In this document: positions 59,683 to 64,000 of the stretch, piece by piece
Layout of the letters: the number at the start of each line of letters is the position of its first letter
How positions within the stretch are numbered: the first letter of the stretch is position 1
Assembly (NCBI RefSeq): GCF_000559085.1
Contig: NZ_JALN02000001.1
Location: forward strand, 186,001-250,000
From: Mycolicibacterium aromaticivorans JS19b1 = JCM 16368
GTDB taxonomy: Bacteria > Actinomycetota > Actinomycetes > Mycobacteriales > Mycobacteriaceae
Direction of reading: 5' to 3'
Length of the DNA: 64,000 nucleotides
The notes under the pieces: model-generated
Seen by the model: only the letters and a program-made list of their open reading frames with translations
What the model was told of the DNA's origin: nothing
The model's database searches: none
Position numbers and translations under genes: made by a program

Positions 59683-60300
59683 TCATGAATCTTCGCGGCC
59701 CACCAGCAAGGATACCAATTCAGCGCAGGCCGACTCCAATTGGCTGTTCACGACGACGACGTCGAACCGCCCCTGAGCTGCGAGCTCGGCCCGGGCGGTG
59801 GCGAGGCGACGCTCGACGTGGTCCTTGGTTTCGGTACCCCGACCGGCCAATCGCTGTTCGAGGGCCTCCCAGCTGGGCGGCGCCAGGAACACGGTCACCG
59901 CCTCCGGCATCGCCCGTTTGACGGCCTCGGCTCCGGCCAGGTCTACCTCGATCAACACCGGGTTCCCGGCCGCGGCGGCGTCGGCCACCGGCGCGGCCAG
60001 CGTGCCGGAACGCTGCAGACCGTTGTGGATCTCTGCCCATTCGAGCAGCTCACCGTCGTCGATCAGTTGCTGAAAACGTGCGGGGGTGACGAAGTGGTAG
60101 TCGACCCCGTCCACCTCACCCGGGCGCCGGGCCCGAGTGGTGGCCGACACGCTGAAGTGCAGGTCGGGTACCTGCTCACGCAGGCAACGGACGATCGTCG
60201 ACTTTCCCACCCCGGATGGCCCGGACAGCACCACCACTCGGCCACGGCCGCGGTGGTCGGGCGTACCGCCCGCGCTGTCCGGCCCTCCGCCGGCATTCAC
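59683..60300 (-). CDS. gmk: Guanylate kinase
   Basis: 205 aa. Phosphorylates GMP to GDP. Seen: P-loop [35 protein letters not shown] (GMP-binding), FLEWAE-type segment [20 protein letters not shown], and the lid region. GTG 60300, 7 bp after the mihF stop. Confidence 0.97.
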   Translation of the reverse strand: MNAGGGPDSAGGTPDHRGRGRVVVLSGPSGVGKSTIVRCLREQVPDLHFSVSATTRARRPGEVDGVDYHFVTPARFQQLIDDGELLEWAEIHNGLQRSGTLAAPVADAAAAGNPVLIEVDLAGAEAVKRAMPEAVTVFLAPPSWEALEQRLAGRGTETKDHVERRLATARAELAAQGRFDVVVVNSQLESACAELVSLLVGREDS

Positions 60301-60307
60301 CGACTGT

Positions 60308-60631
60308 CTAGTCAGCGGTGAAGTCGAACTTTTCCAGCAATGCCTTGCGCTGCCGATCGCCGAGTCCGCGCAGGCGGCGGGTCGGGGCGATCTCGAGCTC
60401 GGTCATGATTTCCTGCGCCTTGACCTTGCCCACCTTGGGCAGGGCTTCCAGCAGTGCGGAAACCTTCATCTTGCCGAGGACCTCGTCGGTCTCAGCGTCC
60501 TTCAGCACCTGCTTGAGGTTGGTGCCACCACGCTTGAGCCGATCCTTGAGCTCAGCTCGTGCGCGACGCGCGGCAGCAGCCTTCTCCAACGCGGCTGCAC
60601 GCTGCTCGTCGGTCAACTGGGGAAGGGCCAC
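60308..60631 (-). CDS. mihF: Mycobacterial integration host factor mIHF
   Basis: 107 aa nucleoid-associated protein, unrelated to E. coli IHF. Helix-two-turn-helix DNA-binding domain. Seen: an Ala/Arg/Lys-rich helix ([18 protein letters not shown]), [31 protein letters not shown] and [21 protein letters not shown] 60631 preceded by GGAGGA. In minus-strand sequence TAGATT (60719-60724) is a possible -10 with a leader of roughly 85 nt. Confidence 0.97.
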   Translation of the reverse strand: MALPQLTDEQRAAALEKAAAARRARAELKDRLKRGGTNLKQVLKDAETDEVLGKMKVSALLEALPKVGKVKAQEIMTELEIAPTRRLRGLGDRQRKALLEKFDFTAD

Positions 60632-61100
60632 GGGTTCCTCCGTCTCATCACCATCATTGTTTTGCCTGGGCCGGGTACTTCAGCCAGCGACGCCGACCGT
60701 ACCCACGCTCTCTGACGAAATCTAACCCCACCCCCTGCTTACCGGTGCAAAGCCGCAGGATATGGCCCAAGATCACCTTGTTCGGACAGCTGTCGGGACA
60801 GCCGTCCGCCCGCGCAGCGGCGGCGCTGGCATCTTCGCGAGCAGACCGGGAAATGCGGCTCCACCTGCATGTTCTCTACCGGCGGGCAGTTCACCGTGGA
60901 CCAGACACCCGTCCGACGTGCTCGACCGGGGCCGAATTTCACCTCACAGGCAGGTCGCGGCGTGTCGGGCGTGTCGAGACGCACCCGTCCGCGCGCTTAC
61001 CGCACACACAGCTGAGCGAAAGATTTTGCATAGCCCGGCTACCTAACGTGGCCGGTGTCGGGGTGTTCAGCGAGAAATTCGACCCTCGAAGGGACGTGCC
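60632..61100. other. 469-bp divergent region between mihF and the Gly/Pro-rich gene
   Basis: No confident gene. Contains the mihF leader and promoter, and a dyad-rich patch: the perfect palindrome GACAGCTGTC (60785-60794) inside a larger CGGAC...GTCCG dyad (from 60784 to about 60808). M. tuberculosis has the PE15/PPE20 pair between mihF and pyrF; nothing like PE or PPE is seen here. The minus-strand 81-codon frame ending at 60739 looks like a GC shadow. Confidence 0.45.
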
Positions 61101-61532
61101 ATGTCCATCACACATTCCACCCGGATCGCCGCAGTGGCAGTCGGGATCACCATCGCCGGGCTGACGGTCGGAGCGGTGCCGGCATTCGCCGACCCAGGCC
61201 GGGGCCCCGACCCAGGCCAGTGCGATTTCCCGGGTTGCCAGGGACCCGGCCAGCGCGGTCCTGACGGACCGGGAGGCGATCGCCGCGGCCCCGGCCCGGC
61301 AGACTGGCGCGGCGGCCCTGATGGCGGGCCTGGCGGGCCGCAATGGCGCGGCGGCGACGACCGCGGCTGGCGACCCGGACCGCCGCCGCCCGACCTCGGC
61401 TGGCGCGGGATCGACCAGGCCCGCTGGGACCACCAACCGTTCAACTACAACGGCAATTGGGTCAATCCGGTCTTCGACCAGGGCTACCAGGCCTGGGGAT
61501 TCTGGCTGTTCGGGGTGTGGATCCCGCTGTGA
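61101..61532 (+). CDS. Secreted Gly/Pro-rich protein with aromatic C-terminal tail
   Basis: 143 aa, no functional family recognised. Signal peptide about residues 1-30 (AAVAVGITIAGLTVGAVPAFA). Two cysteines follow (QCDFPGCQG), then a Gly/Pro/Asp/Arg-rich low-complexity stretch, and a conserved-looking tail rich in Trp, Phe and Tyr (ARWDHQPFNYNGNWVNPVF ... WGFWLFGVWIPL). Similar short exported proteins with such tails are common in mycobacteria. SD AAGGGA lies 8 nt before ATG 61101. The 36-bp tandem array begins 2 bp after its stop. Confidence 0.75.
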   Translation: MSITHSTRIAAVAVGITIAGLTVGAVPAFADPGRGPDPGQCDFPGCQGPGQRGPDGPGGDRRGPGPADWRGGPDGGPGGPQWRGGDDRGWRPGPPPPDLGWRGIDQARWDHQPFNYNGNWVNPVFDQGYQAWGFWLFGVWIPL

Positions 61533-61534
61533 CG

Positions 61535-61678
61535 CTCCGGCGGGCAGGAGCGCAGCGACCCGGGAAATCACTCCGGCGGGCAGGAGCGCAGCGACCCGGG
61601 AAATCACTCCGGCGGGCAGGAGCGCAGCGACCCGGGAAATCACTCCGGCGGGCAGGAGCGCAGCGACCCGGGAAATGG
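61535..61678. repeat. Four tandem copies of a 36-bp repeat (VNTR-like)
   Basis: Units at 61535-61570, 61571-61606, 61607-61642 and 61643-61678. The first three are identical; the last ends in GG instead of CA. Each holds CTCCGGCGGGCAGGAG (a small dyad CTCC/GGAG), GCGCAGCG and CCCGGG. The array exactly fills the space between the stops of the Gly/Pro-rich gene (61532) and the convergent pyrF (61680). No spacers, so it is not a CRISPR array. Confidence 0.9.
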
Positions 61679-61679
61679 C

Positions 61680-62501
61680 TCAGGCGAGGTAGGCGACCGC
61701 GTCGCGCAACTGCTCGGCCGCCGCCCGCATCGCGGCAACGTCCGGTCCGGCGCGCAGGACCTCCCGGCTCACCGCCGGCAGCACCTGCCCGGGCCGGGCG
61801 CCCCCGAGACCACCGAGCGACTCGGGGCGTCCCCCCTGGGCGCCGATGCCGGGCACCAGCACCGGCCCGCCGAGCTCGCTGAGATCGGGCACCACGTCCA
61901 GCGTGGCGCCGACCACGACGCCGACCGAACCCGGCCGCGGCCGGTCGGCCCGGTTGATCGCGGCCGCCTCGTCGACGATCGTCTGCGCGACGGTGCGCTG
62001 CCCGGCCATCGCGCGCTGCACCGAAGCCCCCTCGGGGTTCGACGTCGCGGCCAGCACGAATACCCCGCGGCGGTTGCGCGCGGCCACGTCCAAAAGCGGC
62101 TGCAGCGAACCGAATCCGAGATAGGGCGAGGCGGTGACAGCGTCCGCCGCAAGGGGGCCGTCACCGGCCCAGGCCTGGGCGTAGGCCGCCATCGTCGACC
62201 CGATGTCGCCCCGCTTGGCGTCAGCGAGCACCAGCACACCCTCCGCCCGCAAGGCAGCCATCGTGGACTCGAGCACCGCGAAACCCGCTGACCCGTAAGC
62301 CTCGAAGAACGCCACCTGCGGCTTGACGATCGCGAATCCTGCGTAGGCCTGCACACAGATCTCGCTGAACCGGGCCAGGCCGTCGGCACCGACCGGCAGG
62401 TCCCAGGCAGCCAACAATTCCGGGTGCGGGTCGATGCCCAGGCACAGCGGACCGCGCTGCGCGATCGCGGCGGCCAGCCGAGCGCCGAAGGCCTCAGTCA
62501 T
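61680..62501 (-). CDS. pyrF: Orotidine 5'-phosphate decarboxylase
   Basis: 273 aa, type 2 (long) OMP decarboxylase, the last step to UMP. Seen: [28 protein letters not shown], the catalytic [24 protein letters not shown], and the phosphate-binding [12 protein letters not shown] 62501 is 9 bp after the carB stop. The gene stops just before the 36-bp tandem array. Confidence 0.97.
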   Translation of the reverse strand: MTEAFGARLAAAIAQRGPLCLGIDPHPELLAAWDLPVGADGLARFSEICVQAYAGFAIVKPQVAFFEAYGSAGFAVLESTMAALRAEGVLVLADAKRGDIGSTMAAYAQAWAGDGPLAADAVTASPYLGFGSLQPLLDVAARNRRGVFVLAATSNPEGASVQRAMAGQRTVAQTIVDEAAAINRADRPRPGSVGVVVGATLDVVPDLSELGGPVLVPGIGAQGGRPESLGGLGGARPGQVLPAVSREVLRAGPDVAAMRAAAEQLRDAVAYLA

Positions 62502-62510
62502 CGGCCCATC

Positions 62511-64000
62511 TCAGTCATGACCCAGCGCGGCGTGCAGTTCCTGCAGCGAGCGCACGTCGATGTCATCGCGGATGCCGGCCTCGATGCCCTGCACCGCCGC
62601 AGACGCGCCCTGCACCGTGGTGATGCACGGGACGTTCATCGACACCGCGGCTGATCGGATCTCGTAACCGTCGATGCGCGGCCCGGAGTTTCCGTACGGA
62701 GTGTTGATCACCATGTTGACGTCGCCGGCGAGGATGGCGTCCACCGCCGACATCGCCGGGCGGCCGTCCCCTGGTTCCTCGAAATGCTTGCGCACGACGT
62801 CGCACGGAATTCCATTGCGCCGCAGCATCTCCGCGGTTCCTTCGGTGGCCAGCACCCGGAAGCCGAGGTCGGCGAGGCGCTTGACCGGGAAGACGAGCGA
62901 ACGCTTGTCCCGGTTGGCCACCGACACGAAGATCGTGCCGGTGCTGGGCAGCGATCCGTAGGCGGCGGTCTGACTCTTGGCGAACGCGCTCCCGAAGTCG
63001 CGGTCGATGCCCATCACCTCGCCGGTGGACTTCATCTCCGGCCCGAGCAGCGAGTCGATGCCGGTGCCGTCGGCCTTGCGGAACCGGTGGAACGGCAGGA
63101 CCGCCTCCTTGACCGCGATCGGGGCGTTCGGCGCGGGGGTGGCACCGTCGCCGGTCGCATCCAGAACCCCTTCCGCGCGGAGCTGGGAGATACTGGCGCC
63201 CAACATGACTCGTGCGCAGGCCTTGGCCAGCGGTACCGCGGTGGCCTTGGAGACGAACGGCACGGTGCGGCTGGCCCGCGGGTTGGCCTCCAGGACATAG
63301 AGGACATCGTCTTTGAGCGCGTACTGCACGTTGAGCAGTCCGACCACCCCCACTCCGTGGGCGATCGCCTCAGTGGCCCGCCGTACCGCCTCGATGTCGC
63401 TGCGGCCCAGCGTCACCGGTGGCAGCGCGCACGCCGAGTCACCGGAGTGGATGCCGGCTTCTTCGATGTGCTCCATCACGCCGCCGATGTAAACCTCGGT
63501 GCCGTCGCAGAGCGCGTCGACGTCGATTTCGATGGCGTCTTCGAGGAAGCGGTCGACCAGGACCGGGTGTTCGGGTGAGAGCTGGGTGGCGCGGGTGATG
63601 TAGCCGTGCAACGTCTTCTCGTCGTAGACGATCTCCATGCCGCGCCCGCCCAGCACGTAGGACGGCCGCACCAGCACCGGGTAGCCGATCCTGGCCGCGA
63701 TCTCGCGGGCCTGCTCGAAGCTGGTGGCGGTGCCGAATTTCGGTGCGGGCAGGCCGGCTTCGTGCAGCACCTGCCCGAAGCGGCCGCGGTCCTCGGCCAG
63801 GTCGATGGCCTCGGGCCTGGTACCGACGATCGGCACCCCGGCATCGGCCAGCCGCTGCGCCAGGCCCAGCGGGGTCTGCCCGCCGAGTTGCACGATCACT
63901 CCGACCACACCTGGGCCGCCGTGCCCGGACTGTGATTCGGCGTGGTACACCTCGAGGACGTCCTCGAAGGTGAGCGGTTCGAAGTACAGCCGGTCGGCGG
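62511..64000 (-). CDS. carB: Carbamoyl-phosphate synthase large subunit, C-terminal part (cut by window edge)
   Basis: About 496 residues visible of a protein usually near 1100; the frame stays open to position 64000 ([16 protein letters not shown] at the edge). Seen: the start of the second synthetase half ([17 protein letters not shown]), the second ATP-grasp domain ([53 protein letters not shown]), then the C-terminal MGS-like allosteric domain ([33 protein letters not shown]). Makes carbamoyl phosphate for arginine and pyrimidine synthesis; pyrF follows after 9 bp. Confidence 0.97.
   Translation of the reverse strand, partial: ADRLYFEPLTFEDVLEVYHAESQSGHGGPGVVGVIVQLGGQTPLGLAQRLADAGVPIVGTRPEAIDLAEDRGRFGQVLHEAGLPAPKFGTATSFEQAREIAARIGYPVLVRPSYVLGGRGMEIVYDEKTLHGYITRATQLSPEHPVLVDRFLEDAIEIDVDALCDGTEVYIGGVMEHIEEAGIHSGDSACALPPVTLGRSDIEAVRRATEAIAHGVGVVGLLNVQYALKDDVLYVLEANPRASRTVPFVSKATAVPLAKACARVMLGASISQLRAEGVLDATGDGATPAPNAPIAVKEAVLPFHRFRKADGTGIDSLLGPEMKSTGEVMGIDRDFGSAFAKSQTAAYGSLPSTGTIFVSVANRDKRSLVFPVKRLADLGFRVLATEGTAEMLRRNGIPCDVVRKHFEEPGDGRPAMSAVDAILAGDVNMVINTPYGNSGPRIDGYEIRSAAVSMNVPCITTVQGASAAVQGIEAGIRDDIDVRSLQELHAALGHD

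Noticed and set aside
60739..60984. 81-codon minus-strand frame upstream of mihF
   Set aside because: No SD, no family resemblance and cysteine/arginine-rich noise composition; it covers the likely promoter region.
60939..61643. Minus-strand frame running through the 36-bp repeats with a 12-residue repeating peptide
   Set aside because: The peptide repeat is a consequence of the 36-bp DNA period; the rest is antisense to the signal-peptide-bearing gene 61101-61532, which has a good SD.
61535..61678. CRISPR array
   Set aside because: The copies are directly adjacent with no unique spacers, and no cas genes are present.

Overview
The window looks like a chromosomal segment of a fast-growing Mycobacterium/Mycolicibacterium. 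It is GC-rich, and most of its gene order is the conserved mycobacterial block known from M. tuberculosis as carB-pyrF-mihF-gmk-rpoZ-coaBC-metK ... priA-fmt-rsmB-rpe-ribD ... P55-lprG-ribC ... ribBA-ribH-uvrC-rapZ-yvcK-whiA-gap-pgk-tpiA-secG-ppc. Most of the block is read here on the minus strand. These calls rest on recognising the protein families and their order; no database search was run.

Layout. 1-1259: a CYP140-like P450, cut by the left edge. 1264-8951: ppc with a DUF309 partner, secG, the glycolytic run gap-pgk-tpiA, and a solute-binding-fold protein without a signal peptide. 9117-17469: a MOSC protein, then uvrC-rapZ-yvcK-whiA joined by ATGA stop/start overlaps, a GNAT acetyltransferase, and ribBA-ribH-PH-domain membrane protein. 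17892-27780: three tandem paralogous genes for very large exported proteins (926, 1266 and 936 aa). They consist of VCBS/cadherin-like beta-sandwich repeats behind a shared N-terminal domain, and they sit between ribC and ribBA. 28033-31011: ribC, and divergently lprG-P55. 31008-45567: an accessory block holding an 11-gene minus-strand operon (oligopeptide ABC importer, M20 peptidase, APC permease, class III aminotransferase, FGGY kinase, NagB-like deaminase, DAP-decarboxylase-like enzyme), a divergent GntR/HutC regulator and a DJ-1/PfpI protein. 45564-52800: ribD, rpe, rsmB, fmt, a small LemA-like protein, a degenerate PriA and a YhhN membrane protein. 52799-56691: a LipH-type esterase, a hemophore-like protein, a class III adenylate cyclase and an SDR. 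56709-64000: metK, coaBC, rpoZ, gmk, mihF, a secreted Gly/Pro-rich protein, a four-copy 36-bp tandem repeat, pyrF and the 3' half of carB.

The genes combine core functions (central carbon metabolism, riboflavin, SAM, CoA, pyrimidine synthesis, translation initiation and repair) with two likely strain- or clade-specific insertions. The two places most worth a closer look are the triple repeat-protein cassette, which has duplicated upstream regions, and the 11-gene importer/catabolic operon, whose promoter carries a perfect 16-bp palindrome. At least nine genes have a TANNNT -10 hexamer exactly 6 or 7 nt before the start codon, the layout of leaderless mycobacterial mRNAs, and this was used to choose several starts.
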